This document shows, one piece after another, positions 1 to 8,498 of a stretch of 64,000 bases of DNA. The stretch is taken from assembly GCA_963842515.1 (NCBI GenBank), contig CAWJGO010000005.1, positions 124,001-188,000 on the forward strand, read 5' to 3'. Each line of letters begins with the position of its first letter. Within the stretch, counting starts at the first letter, position 1. The notes below the pieces were generated by a model. That model saw only the letters and a list, made by a program, of their open reading frames with translations. It did not search any database and was not told the DNA's origin. A program made the position numbers and the translations under genes. Origin of the DNA: CADEED01 sp963842515 (GTDB lineage: Bacteria; Pseudomonadota; Gammaproteobacteria; Steroidobacterales; Steroidobacteraceae).

Positions 1-1
1 G

Positions 2-271
2 CGCGAGCGATACCTGCTGACGACGGCGGCGGCCAATCTCAATATCCCCGCGTTTGCCGATGACTTTGGCCAGCTCGATGCATCCTTGCAGTGGAAGTTC
101 AAGGAGACGATGTCCATCGGCGTCGAGGCGGTCAATCTGACACGCTCGAAGTTCAAGGTGCTGGTCGACAATGACGTCATCGGTGGCGCCGGCAATGGTG
201 CCGGCCTGACTTACCACAACTGGGTTGATTCGGACCGGCGCTTCACCCTCTACGTGCGGGCGTCGTTCTAG
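2..271 (+). CDS. TonB-dependent receptor, C-terminal end (partial)
   Basis: The reading frame is open from the window edge and ends in FTLYVRASF. A terminal aromatic residue after alternating polar and hydrophobic positions is typical of the last beta-strand of an outer-membrane barrel. The visible part (about 89 residues) includes LDASLQWKF and VEAVNLTRSKF, which resemble the closing strands of TonB-dependent receptors, where the text usually runs 'ldasasYkinenlslsleaiNLtn'. The plug and most of the barrel lie outside the window, so the substrate cannot be read. It is followed by a strong hairpin and by a convergent halogenase gene, an arrangement common in carbohydrate loci of xanthomonads and caulobacters. 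Confidence 0.75.
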   Translation, partial: RERYLLTTAAANLNIPAFADDFGQLDASLQWKFKETMSIGVEAVNLTRSKFKVLVDNDVIGGAGNGAGLTYHNWVDSDRRFTLYVRASF

Positions 272-290
272 GCGCAGGGCTCTAACAAGG

Positions 291-319
291 TCAGGGAGCG
301 GGTGCGTCCCGCTCCCTGA
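291..319. terminator. Hairpin between convergent receptor and halogenase genes
   Basis: A perfect 12-bp stem, TCAGGGAGCGGG (291-302) against CCCGCTCCCTGA (308-319), encloses a 5-nt loop. There is no clear U tract on either side. It lies between the stop codons of two convergent genes and probably acts as a bidirectional terminator or mRNA 3' end. Confidence 0.55.
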
Positions 320-331
320 TCGCACCTCGGG

Positions 332-1819
332 TCAGGGAGCCTTGCAGTTCATCTCGATGAACTGAGCGTGGCCCGGCATCCGCGCGATGGCGCGGTGCAG
401 GCTGTCGCGCAATTCCGAGGCTCTCGTCTGCAATTCGGCGATTGGCAGGGTGTCAGCCAGCGGGTCCCACTGCCGGGGAATGATGCCCTGACCGAACATC
501 ACGGCGATCCAGCTCGAATCCGAAAACAGGTGGCCGTCAGTCCTCGCCACTTTTCCGCGTGTCCTGAAGAGCTCTATGCGATGCGCCAGCCCTTCCGGCA
601 TGGCGACCGAGCGGCAGTCTTTCCAGAACGCTTCCGTGCGCTCATTGGCGACGTAGTGCAGGATGATGAAGTCGCGACACTGTTCGTATTCGGCGATGCT
701 CAAGCGGTTGAATTCCGCTTCCGCGGCCGGATCGTGCGCGGCAGAGGTTGGCATCAGTGACAGGAAGCGGAAGACCGCCGACTGGATCAGGTGCAGGCTC
801 GTCGATTCCAGAGGCTCCAGGAATCCACCCGCAAGGCCGAGTGCCACACAATTTCCATTCCAGAATTTCTTGCGCCGTCCGGTCTTGAAGCGCAGCAGCC
901 GCGGGTCGGCGAGAGCCTTGCCATCCAGGTTTCCCAGCAATGTCGCGGTTGCTTCGTCATCGCTGATGTAGTTGGAACAATAGACGTGCCCGTTTCCCGT
1001 ACGGTGTTGCAGTGGAATGCGCCATTGCCATCCGGCTTCGTGAGCTGTCGAGCGCGTGCAGGGGAAGAAGTTCGCCGGGTTCTTCTCGGTCGGAACAGCG
1101 AGAGCGCGATCGCAGGGCAGCCAATGCGACCAGTCTTCGTATCCGGTTTCCAGCGCTTCTTCGATGAGCAGTCCCTTGAATCCCGAACAGTCGAGAAAGA
1201 AATCTCCGGCGACGTTCGCGCTCTGGTCCAGCCGTACCGATTCGATGAACCCGCTTTCACCATTGCGTTCGACGCCAACGATGCGGCCTTCGACGCGCAC
1301 GACACCGCGCTCTTCGGCGTAACGCCGTAGAAACCGGGCATACAGCCCCGCGTCGAAGTGAAAGGCGTAGGCAAGCTGCGGCATGTCTGGTGGGTGATTG
1401 GAAACCGGCGGCAGGAAGCGCATCTGCGCGGCCGCCACCGCCGCGGGTGCATAGTCGCTGAGCGGGAAAGGATGTCCATTGGCAGCGAGCCGCAGCCATA
1501 GCTGGTGAAAGGCCACGCCCTTTATGTTGACGCCGAATTCACCGAATTGATGAAAGTAGCGGTGGCCCTTGCTGCCCCAGTTGATGAAGTCGATCCCCAG
1601 CTTGAAGCTGGCCTGCGTGGCCTGAACGAAATCCCGTTCATTGATGCCGAGTACTTTGTTGAAGAATTGCAGGGGTGGAATGGTCGCTTCGCCGACACCT
1701 ACGGTCCCGATCTCATCCGATTCGATCAGCGTGATTTTCTGAGTGTCCTTCACCGCATGCGCCAACGCAGCGGCAGTCATCCAACCGGCCGAGCCGCCTC
1801 CGACGATCACGTAGTGCAT
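332..1819 (-). CDS. Flavin-dependent tryptophan halogenase family protein
   Basis: A 495-residue protein of the Trp_halogenase family (PF04820), which uses FADH2, halide and O2 to halogenate aromatic substrates. Visible motifs are the FAD-binding GGGSAGW at 7-13, the catalytic lysine in ATQASFKLG (K73, equivalent to Lys79 of PrnA/RebH), the WxWxIP signature WQWRIP at 264-269, and the FLEPLEST stretch with the active-site glutamate E338. The catalytic set is therefore intact. It sits between a TonB receptor and glycosidases, not in a natural-product cluster, so the real substrate is unknown. It is divergent from the GH35-like gene with 83 bp between starts. Family assignment is firm, substrate is not. 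Confidence 0.9.
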   Translation of the reverse strand: MHYVIVGGGSAGWMTAAALAHAVKDTQKITLIESDEIGTVGVGEATIPPLQFFNKVLGINERDFVQATQASFKLGIDFINWGSKGHRYFHQFGEFGVNIKGVAFHQLWLRLAANGHPFPLSDYAPAAVAAAQMRFLPPVSNHPPDMPQLAYAFHFDAGLYARFLRRYAEERGVVRVEGRIVGVERNGESGFIESVRLDQSANVAGDFFLDCSGFKGLLIEEALETGYEDWSHWLPCDRALAVPTEKNPANFFPCTRSTAHEAGWQWRIPLQHRTGNGHVYCSNYISDDEATATLLGNLDGKALADPRLLRFKTGRRKKFWNGNCVALGLAGGFLEPLESTSLHLIQSAVFRFLSLMPTSAAHDPAAEAEFNRLSIAEYEQCRDFIILHYVANERTEAFWKDCRSVAMPEGLAHRIELFRTRGKVARTDGHLFSDSSWIAVMFGQGIIPRQWDPLADTLPIAELQTRASELRDSLHRAIARMPGHAQFIEMNCKAP

Positions 1820-1902
1820 CGAACTCCAACCCCATGCTCACGATTGAACATTGTCGCGTACGATTCACATTAGTTCCACAACGACCACCGTGTGAGAAAA
1901 CC

Positions 1903-3510
1903 ATGAGCATTCGCAAAATCCGGGTTGCGAGCCTGCTGTTTGCGATGGGCGTCGCGAGCGCGGCACCGATTCCGGAAATCGTGACACGCGATGGCCGCTC
2001 CGCACTCATGGTCGACGGCGCGCCTTTTCTCCTGCTCGGCGCGCAGGTGAACAATTCCAGCTCCTGGCCGGCAATGCTGCCCAAGGTGTGGCCGGCGGTG
2101 AGGAAGTTGCAGGCCAATACGGTCAGCGTGGCGATGCCCTGGGAGCAGATCGAGCCCGTCGAGGGGATATTCGACTTCTCCTTCCTCGATGTGCTTCTGC
2201 GCGAGGCGCGCGAGAACAGGGTGCGGCTGGTGCTGCTCTGGTTCGCGACCTGGAAGAACAATGGCCCTAACTACGCTCCCGAATGGGTGAAGCTCGACAA
2301 TGCGCGTTTCCCGCGCCTCATCGACGCAAAAGGCAAGGTGTTGAATTCCATGTCGCCACACTCGGCGGCCACGCTCGCCGCCGACAAGCGCGCGTACGCC
2401 GCGCTGATGAGGTACCTCAAGCAGGTGGACGAAGTGCGCACCGTCATCATGGTGCAGGTGCAAAACGAGCCGGGTACCTACGGCAGTGTGCGGGACTTCG
2501 GCCCCGACGCGCAGAGACTGTTTGGTGGACCCGTGCCCGCGGCATTGGCGAAAGCGCAGGGCGGCAAGCACGGTACGTGGAGCGAAGTCTTCGGCAAGGA
2601 TGCCGATGAGTTCTTCCACGCCTGGTCGGTCGCGAAGTTCATCGGCGAGGTGGCCGCCGCCGGCAAGAAGGAATATGCACTGCCGATGTACGCGAATGCG
2701 GCACTGCGCGACCCGTTTCATCCAGGTGCGCCCGGTGCTTACGCCAGCGGTGGCCCGACGGACAATGTCCTCGCTATCTACCGCGCGGCGGCGCCGTCCC
2801 TCGACATCGTGGCGCCCGACATCTACATGAAGGAATCTACCAAGGTCTATCGCGTGCTCGAGCTCTACAAGCCCGGCGGCCCGTTGCTGGTGCCTGAGAT
2901 CGGCAATGACCCGCTGTTCGCGCGCTATTTCTACGACATCCTCGGCGCTCAAGGCCTCGGTCTCGTGCCCTTCGGCGTGGACTACACCGGCTATTCCAAT
3001 TTCCCGCTGGGCGCGAAGAACGTCGACGAAGGCATCGATGCGTTTTCACGTCCCTACAGGTTGTTAGCTCCGATGGCCCGCGAGTGGGCGCTGCTCAGCT
3101 TCACCAGCAAGGTCTGGGGTGCCTCGGAGCCGGACGATCGCAGCAGCCGCAAGCTCGACCTCGGACGATGGCAGGTCACACTGGCCTTCAACGAATGGCA
3201 GTTCGGTATGAAGGAATGGTTCGGCGACCTCGAGGACAAGCCGCAGTGGTCTGGTTCCCCTTCAGGCGGTGCATTGCTGGCACAGCTCGGCCCCGACGAA
3301 TTCCTCCTCACCGGTCAGCACGTGCGTGTGTATTTCGCGCCGGCGGAAAGCCGCAAGGCCAACGGCATGATCTTCGCCAGCGTGGAGGAGGGCAGCTATG
3401 GCGCCGGCCAGTGGTCGCGCACGCGCGTGTGGAACGGTGACCAGACCGACTACGGGTTGAACCTCACTGACGAGCCGCGTGTGCTGCGCGTGCGCCTTGC
3501 CACTTACTGA
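1903..3510 (+). CDS. Secreted GH35-like beta-galactosidase (DUF5597 type)
   Basis: A 535-residue protein starting at the second in-frame ATG, where a signal peptide begins (MSIRKIRVASLLFAMGVASA); the upstream start would put 23 charged residues before it. The TIM-barrel resembles GH35/GH42 enzymes such as Cellvibrio japonicus Bgl35A, which removes beta-galactose from xyloglucan oligosaccharides. The candidate acid/base is E189 in VQNEPGTYG and the candidate nucleophile is E332 in LLVPEIGND. The C-terminal part (about 370-535) fits the DUF5597 beta-domain. It probably works in the periplasm together with the GH31 enzyme at 8.5 kb. Family is confident, substrate is inferred from context. Confidence 0.82.
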   Translation: MSIRKIRVASLLFAMGVASAAPIPEIVTRDGRSALMVDGAPFLLLGAQVNNSSSWPAMLPKVWPAVRKLQANTVSVAMPWEQIEPVEGIFDFSFLDVLLREARENRVRLVLLWFATWKNNGPNYAPEWVKLDNARFPRLIDAKGKVLNSMSPHSAATLAADKRAYAALMRYLKQVDEVRTVIMVQVQNEPGTYGSVRDFGPDAQRLFGGPVPAALAKAQGGKHGTWSEVFGKDADEFFHAWSVAKFIGEVAAAGKKEYALPMYANAALRDPFHPGAPGAYASGGPTDNVLAIYRAAAPSLDIVAPDIYMKESTKVYRVLELYKPGGPLLVPEIGNDPLFARYFYDILGAQGLGLVPFGVDYTGYSNFPLGAKNVDEGIDAFSRPYRLLAPMAREWALLSFTSKVWGASEPDDRSSRKLDLGRWQVTLAFNEWQFGMKEWFGDLEDKPQWSGSPSGGALLAQLGPDEFLLTGQHVRVYFAPAESRKANGMIFASVEEGSYGAGQWSRTRVWNGDQTDYGLNLTDEPRVLRVRLATY

Positions 3511-3534
3511 GATGCGGCCAGGCCGCATTTCTCA
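3508..3534. terminator. Palindrome enclosed by two convergent stop codons
   Basis: The 21 bases between the TGA of the GH35-like gene and the TGA of the SDR gene on the other strand form a hairpin: ATGCGGCC, a 1-nt centre, GGCCGCAT. The flanking TGAGA and TCTCA extend the pairing into both stop codons. It is a likely bidirectional terminator. Confidence 0.55.
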
Positions 3535-4278
3535 GATCATCCAGCCGCCGTCGATCACATGAATCTGTCCGGTGGTGAAGCCGGACTCGTCGCTGGCCAG
3601 GTGCAGCGCCAGTGCTGCGATCTCCTCAGGCTTGCCCAGCCGTCCCATGGGCTGCCGCGCCTCAAACTCCGCGCGCGTTTTCGCATAGTCACCGTAAGTG
3701 TGCAGCCGCGCCTGCAGCGACGGTGTGTCCACGGTGCCGGGACAGATGGCATTGCAGCGAATGCCCTGCGCGACGAAATCGGCGGCAACGGATTTGGTCA
3801 GCCCGATCACCGCGGCCTTGGTGGCGCCGTAAGCACAGCGGTCGGGAACGCCGGTGATGGAGCTGGCCACCGATGACATGTTGATGATGGACCCCGCGTG
3901 CGCGGCAATCATGGCGGGCAGAAAAGCGCGGATCATGTGGTACATGGAATTCACGTTGAGATCGAAGGCCGCGTTCCACGCCGCCGGATCGATATCGAGC
4001 ACCGTGCCTTTCGGAACGGTGCCCGCGCAATTGAACAGCACGTCGATTTTACCCGCCGACCTGGCGAACGCTTCGATGGCACGTGCATCGCGAACATCGA
4101 GCGGGTGCCCCTCGCAGCCGACGACAGTCTGCAATGCCTTCGCGTCGATATCGGCGGCGAGCACGCGCGCGCCCGCGCGCGCGAACGCTTCCGCGCTCGC
4201 ACGGCCGATGCCCGATCCGGCCGCGGTGACCACCGCGGTCTTGCCGGCCAATCGCCCCGAAAGCTCACTAGATCCCAT
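3532..4278 (-). CDS. SDR oxidoreductase, probable 2-keto-3-deoxy-L-fuconate dehydrogenase
   Basis: A 248-residue classical short-chain dehydrogenase. The NAD(P)-binding TAAGSGIG is at 18-25, the NCAG motif near 84, the catalytic serine around 136 (NMSSVASS), and YGATK at 150-154 supplies Tyr and Lys. I chose the internal ATG at 4278 because upstream residues are low-complexity and this start overlaps the previous stop by 11 bp, matching the coupling seen across the operon. It is the last gene of the IclR-permease-AKR-lactonase-SDR operon. In Xanthomonas campestris an SDR oxidises 2-keto-3-deoxy-L-fuconate in the non-phosphorylative fucose pathway, which this context suggests. Confidence 0.8.
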   Translation of the reverse strand: MGSSELSGRLAGKTAVVTAAGSGIGRASAEAFARAGARVLAADIDAKALQTVVGCEGHPLDVRDARAIEAFARSAGKIDVLFNCAGTVPKGTVLDIDPAAWNAAFDLNVNSMYHMIRAFLPAMIAAHAGSIINMSSVASSITGVPDRCAYGATKAAVIGLTKSVAADFVAQGIRCNAICPGTVDTPSLQARLHTYGDYAKTRAEFEARQPMGRLGKPEEIAALALHLASDESGFTTGQIHVIDGGWMI

Positions 4279-5095
4279 AAGTTGCTCGTGCTGTTGCGGA
4301 GAAGATCTGCTCGCGCTCGGAGACACCCAGCCTGGCTAACAAGGCATGACTTACGGTGCGCCACTCCTCGTAAGAGCATGCGAGCTCGCACACCGGCCAG
4401 TCGCTGCCCCACATCATGCGCTTCGGTCCGAAACTCTGAAGCAGGTGGTCGACAGCCGGAGCGAGCACCGACGGTTCGGCGCTGTTCGCCTCGGTGACGA
4501 GGCCCGAGAATTTGCAGGCCATGGGCGTCGCGCGCGCGAGTGCCGCGATTCCCTGCTTCCAGGCCTCCAGGTTGCCCGCAGCAATCGGCGGCTTCGCGCC
4601 GTGATCCAGCACCATCGCGAGGTCGGGATAGCGTGCCGCCAGCTCGAGCAGCGCCGACAGATGTTTGGGCAAGACCAGCGCATCGAGCACGAGCCCGTGG
4701 TCGACCATGGCTTCGAATGCCGGCGCGAGGCCCGTGTCCAGCATCCAGTCCGGATCGGGAATGTCCTGGATCATGGGGCGTAGCCCCACGAGGTGCGGAT
4801 CCGCTGCGAGCTCGGCGATGGTATCCGCGGCCTCGGGGCTCTCGAAGTCCACCCAGCCCACGACGCCGGCGATGAACGCGTGCTCGCGCGCAAGCTGGAG
4901 CATGAAGCGCGTTTCCGCAACCGTGGGCGCCGCCTGCACGAGGATGGTGGCGCCGACACCGGCGCGCGCGATCAACGGCGCCAGATGCTCGGGCAGATAG
5001 TCACGGTAGATAGGCGCCAGGTCGCTCGTGAGCCAACCGTAATCGCCGCGGTCGAGGCGCCAGAAATGCTGGTGGCTGTCGACGATCGGGGTCAT
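4268..5095 (-). CDS. Amidohydrolase family lactonase, probable L-fuconolactonase
   Basis: A 275-residue amidohydrolase-2 protein. The first metal-site motif DSHQHFW is at residues 6-12, and the late aspartate motif WGSDWPV is near 230. Both are typical of the L-fuconolactonase / L-rhamnonolactonase group, which hydrolyses the aldonolactone made by the sugar dehydrogenase. The start ATG overlaps the stop of the upstream aldo-keto reductase by 4 bp and the end overlaps the SDR start, so translation is probably coupled. Substrate (L-fucono-1,5-lactone) is inferred from the neighbours. Confidence 0.82.
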   Translation of the reverse strand: MTPIVDSHQHFWRLDRGDYGWLTSDLAPIYRDYLPEHLAPLIARAGVGATILVQAAPTVAETRFMLQLAREHAFIAGVVGWVDFESPEAADTIAELAADPHLVGLRPMIQDIPDPDWMLDTGLAPAFEAMVDHGLVLDALVLPKHLSALLELAARYPDLAMVLDHGAKPPIAAGNLEAWKQGIAALARATPMACKFSGLVTEANSAEPSVLAPAVDHLLQSFGPKRMMWGSDWPVCELACSYEEWRTVSHALLARLGVSEREQIFSATARATYGI

Positions 5096-6120
5096 GCAGG
5101 CAGCGGTGCCCGCGAATCGACGAGCCCGCGCTCGCGCAGCGCCCGCCAGAAAGCGGCCGGTATGGGATGCGAGAACATGGCCGCGCAGTTGCGCGCTTCG
5201 CTACCGTTGGCGCAACCGGCGACCACGCTCGCGACGCAGGCGTGCCCGAGTGGGAACTGCAGTGCCGCGGCCCGCAGGGGCACGTCGAAATCCGCGCAGA
5301 TCTGCTCGAGCCGGGCGACCCGCTCCAGTACATTCGCCGGCGGTGCGGCGTAGTTGTAGTGGGCACTGCCACCGGCGCGAGACCCCGAGGCGAGAATGCC
5401 GGAGTTGAAGGGCCCGCCGCAGATGATGGAGACGCGGCGCTGTTCGCACAGCGGTAGCAGTTTTTCCAGCGCCGGTTGTTCGAGCAGCGTGTACCGGCCA
5501 GCGAGCAGGATGCAGTCGAGCTCACAACTCTCCAGCAGTTCGACGCAGATCTCCCATTCGTTGACGCCGAGCCCGATGGCACGCACAGCGCCCGCATCGC
5601 GCAACTCACGCATCGCCCGATAGCCGCCGGCGAGAAATTCGCGCACACGTGCGGCATGTGACTCGCCATGTGTGAGACGGCCGATGTCGTGGCAGAGAAG
5701 GATGTCGACGCGTGCGACTCCGAGCCGCTCGAGGCTGTCGGCGTGCGAACGCATCACCGCGTCATAGCCGTAGTCGAAAACCGGTGCGAATGGCCGCGGT
5801 GAAAAATATCCCTCACGCCCGACGCTCGCATCCTGCGGTCCGGTCGGCACCAGCCGTCGACCCACCTTGGTCGAGATCACCGGCGGCGGTTGTGCCCCCT
5901 GCAGTGCCATGCCCAGGCGCAGCTCGCTCAAGCCGAAGCCATAAAAGGGTGCCGTATCGAAGTAACGCACGCCCGCCCGGAAAGCCTCCTCAACCGCTTC
6001 GCCGGCATCTTCGTCGCGCAGCTCCCGGTACAGATTACCAATCGCGGCGCCGCCGAAGCCGAGCGTGCAGACCGGCAGGCCCGTCCGGCCCAGCTCGCGG
6101 CTCGGCAGTTCCACGGTCAT
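5092..6120 (-). CDS. Aldo/keto reductase, probable L-fucose (aldose) dehydrogenase
   Basis: A 342-residue aldo-keto reductase. The N-terminal strand is SRELGRTGLPV, then FDTAPFYGFGLSE carries the catalytic Asp and Tyr, STKVGR the Lys, and LLCHDI the His of the AKR tetrad. D-threo-aldose (L-fucose) dehydrogenases have this layout and oxidise L-fucose with NAD(P). The start at 6120 makes an ATGA overlap with the permease stop; a longer ORF start 60 bp upstream lies inside the permease and is unlikely. Position in the operon supports the first oxidative step of fucose catabolism. Confidence 0.8.
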   Translation of the reverse strand: MTVELPSRELGRTGLPVCTLGFGGAAIGNLYRELRDEDAGEAVEEAFRAGVRYFDTAPFYGFGLSELRLGMALQGAQPPPVISTKVGRRLVPTGPQDASVGREGYFSPRPFAPVFDYGYDAVMRSHADSLERLGVARVDILLCHDIGRLTHGESHAARVREFLAGGYRAMRELRDAGAVRAIGLGVNEWEICVELLESCELDCILLAGRYTLLEQPALEKLLPLCEQRRVSIICGGPFNSGILASGSRAGGSAHYNYAAPPANVLERVARLEQICADFDVPLRAAALQFPLGHACVASVVAGCANGSEARNCAAMFSHPIPAAFWRALRERGLVDSRAPLPA

Positions 6121-7406
6121 GCGCCTGCCGGCGTTGCGGCGCGCGATTTCATGGCGAACCACAACACGACGGCAAAGCACACTGCCGGCACGAACATCGC
6201 GAGGTTGATGGTGCTGGCGTCTGACACGCCTCCCATGACCATTGGCATCAGTGCGCCACCGACGATGGCCATCACCAGGAAAGAGGACCCGGTCTTGGTA
6301 TACGGGCCCAGCCCGCGCAGGCTCATGGTGAAAATAGTCGGGAACTGGATGGACATGAAGAAGCTCGTGGCCATGAGCGCGTACAGGCCGATGTCACCGC
6401 CGCCGATGGCCGCGACCACACATAGCGCCACGTCCGCGGCCGCGAACACCATGAGCAACGTCGCGGGTCGGAATTTCGACATCAGTAAGGTGCCGACGAA
6501 GCGGCCCGCGAAGAACAGCACCAGTGACCAGAACAGGAAATTCGACGCGGCATTCTCCGACGTGCCCGGAAAATTGAACTGGGTGTACCGGATCAGGAAG
6601 CTCCACACGCCCACCTGGGCCCCCACGTACGCGAACTGGGCGAACACGCCTAACCAGTAGCGAGGGAAGTGCGCGAGTCCTTTGAAACCTCCGGCCGGAA
6701 CGGCCTCGTCCTCCCGCACCCGCCGCGCCATCGCCGGGAATTTAGCGAACGCCACCAGCACCGCCCACACGAGTACCACGCAGGCGATGCCCACGTAGGG
6801 TAGTTTGACCGCTGCAAGTTCCCCGGCACGCCAGGTTGCCTGCACTGCGGGCTCCATGGCGCGAATCTGCTCGGGCGTGATGTGGTGCTCTGAAAGGATC
6901 AAGGTCTGGCCGACGAACACACCAACAATGGTGCCCAGCGGATTGAAGGCCTGCGCGAAATTCAGGCGCTGGTCCGCGCTTTCCGGCGGACCCATGATGG
7001 CGATCATCGGGTTCGCGGAGGTCTCGAGGAATGACAGCCCGCTCGCGACCACGAATAGTGCCGCGAGGAACCAGTGATATTCCCCCAGCTGCGCCGCTGG
7101 ATAGAAGAGAAGCGCGCCGGTGCCGAACAACACCAGCCCCATGACCACCGCGGCGCGATAGCCGAAGCGCCGCATGAACAGCGAGGCCGGGATCGCGAAG
7201 ACGAAATAGCCGATGAAAGTGGCGAACTGGACCAGGCTCGAGGTGAAGTCGCTGAGCAGGAAGGTCTTGCGGAACTGCGGGATCAGAACGTCGTTGAGAC
7301 TGTTGGACACTCCCCAGAAGAAGAATAACGCCACGACCAGCACGGTCGCCATCAAAAAGCCCGGCGTGATCAGCGCCGCGCTCCTGCCTCTCGTCGTTTC
7401 TGTCAT
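6117..7406 (-). CDS. fucP: FucP-type MFS sugar:H+ symporter
   Basis: A 429-residue integral membrane protein with about 12 hydrophobic segments. It belongs to the FucP subfamily of the major facilitator superfamily: the first helix region ends in GVSNSLNDVLIPQF, holding an acidic residue equivalent to Asp46 of E. coli FucP, and GLSFLETSANP holds the glutamate equivalent to Glu135. Both take part in proton-coupled L-fucose uptake in the E. coli protein. It overlaps IclR upstream and the AKR downstream by 4 bp each. The fucose specificity is supported by the following three catabolic genes, though related porters carry other hexoses. Confidence 0.85.
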   Translation of the reverse strand: MTETTRGRSAALITPGFLMATVLVVALFFFWGVSNSLNDVLIPQFRKTFLLSDFTSSLVQFATFIGYFVFAIPASLFMRRFGYRAAVVMGLVLFGTGALLFYPAAQLGEYHWFLAALFVVASGLSFLETSANPMIAIMGPPESADQRLNFAQAFNPLGTIVGVFVGQTLILSEHHITPEQIRAMEPAVQATWRAGELAAVKLPYVGIACVVLVWAVLVAFAKFPAMARRVREDEAVPAGGFKGLAHFPRYWLGVFAQFAYVGAQVGVWSFLIRYTQFNFPGTSENAASNFLFWSLVLFFAGRFVGTLLMSKFRPATLLMVFAAADVALCVVAAIGGGDIGLYALMATSFFMSIQFPTIFTMSLRGLGPYTKTGSSFLVMAIVGGALMPMVMGGVSDASTINLAMFVPAVCFAVVLWFAMKSRAATPAGA

Positions 7407-8206
7407 GGAAGGTCCCCGTGAACGATTTCGTTTGAGATTTGCTTGGCCGCCGCGCGCACGAACTCCACTGCCTGCGCCATTTCGACCTGCAGAGGATTGC
7501 TGTGAACGAAGGGAATGGTGAGCGCCGCGACCGCGATGTCGCCGCGCAGGATCGGGGCGGAGACGTCGACGATGCCGCGAACGAAATCCGACGCCGCCTC
7601 GTGGTGTCCGCGCGCGCGTACGACATCGGCACGCTGGACGAAGGAGTCCGCGGCCTCGCCCTTCAGCCGGCAGCGCCGCAACCAGCTGCGCCGCACTTCC
7701 TCATTCTGGTAGGCGAACAACACGAGGCCGGAAGTGGCGCGCGCGATCTCGCGCCGGTAGCCGATGCGCACGGAGAATCCGAGGTCGCCAGGCCGTTCGA
7801 TGCGCGTGATCACGACGATCTGATCTTCGGAGGCCACGGCGATGTGGCAGGACTGGCCGATGTCGTGCGCCAGCTTGCGCATCACGGGCAACGCCGTCTC
7901 CACCAGCGAGCGCACCGGCGCCTGCGCCATCGCCAGCGCGAACAATTTGTTCGTGAGCACGTAACCCGTGCCGTTGTCAGCGGTGGTGATGAATCCCTTG
8001 AACTCCAGCACCTGAAGCATGCGGAACAGCTCGCCCGAAGAACGGCCGAGGCGCTGCGAGATCGCCGAGAGGTTGAGTGGCGATTTCTCAGCCGCCAGCA
8101 GCTCGATGACGTCCAGACCTTTTTCCAATGCGGGGGCCCGATAACGGGCGGCGTGCTGCGTGGAATCGTGCGCGGGCGCGCGGGGTGAACCTGATTTTAT
8201 GGCCAT
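7403..8206 (-). CDS. IclR family transcriptional regulator
   Basis: A protein of about 267 residues with an N-terminal winged helix (LEKGLDVIELLAAEKSPLNL, then ISQRLGRSSGELFRMLQVLE as recognition region) and a C-terminal effector-binding domain (GQSCHIAVASEDQIVVI, IRGIVDVSAPIL-like text). It is the first gene of the fucose operon, stop overlapping the permease start (ATGA), so it is probably an auto-regulator sensing a sugar or pathway intermediate. Start is uncertain: a longer form begins at 8281, but a TACAAT hexamer at 8286-8291 on the minus strand would place the transcript start at about that codon, so I prefer 8206. No good Shine-Dalgarno precedes either. Confidence 0.83.
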   Translation of the reverse strand: MAIKSGSPRAPAHDSTQHAARYRAPALEKGLDVIELLAAEKSPLNLSAISQRLGRSSGELFRMLQVLEFKGFITTADNGTGYVLTNKLFALAMAQAPVRSLVETALPVMRKLAHDIGQSCHIAVASEDQIVVITRIERPGDLGFSVRIGYRREIARATSGLVLFAYQNEEVRRSWLRRCRLKGEAADSFVQRADVVRARGHHEAASDFVRGIVDVSAPILRGDIAVAALTIPFVHSNPLQVEMAQAVEFVRAAAKQISNEIVHGDLP

Positions 8207-8498
8207 GGATTCTGTCGTTTTTGTAGTAGTGCTGACCGGCGGGGGATTCTGCCCCAAAAACACTTGATCTTGAATTTTCATTAGAGCATTGTACTTTCAT
8301 TCGGGAAATTCAGAATCGGGCTGCAGGACAAAAACGGCCCGCAATGCGATGCCGGAGGCGGGGCGCACACGGCCCCCCACGACGCGAAGGTCTCGCTTTC
8401 CGGTAACTTCGCTGGCCCGCAGATCCTTTCGGGCTGCGCTTGCGCGTCTCGTTAGAATTCCCGGGCCTAAACAAATCGAATCGCTGACAAGGGGTCCC

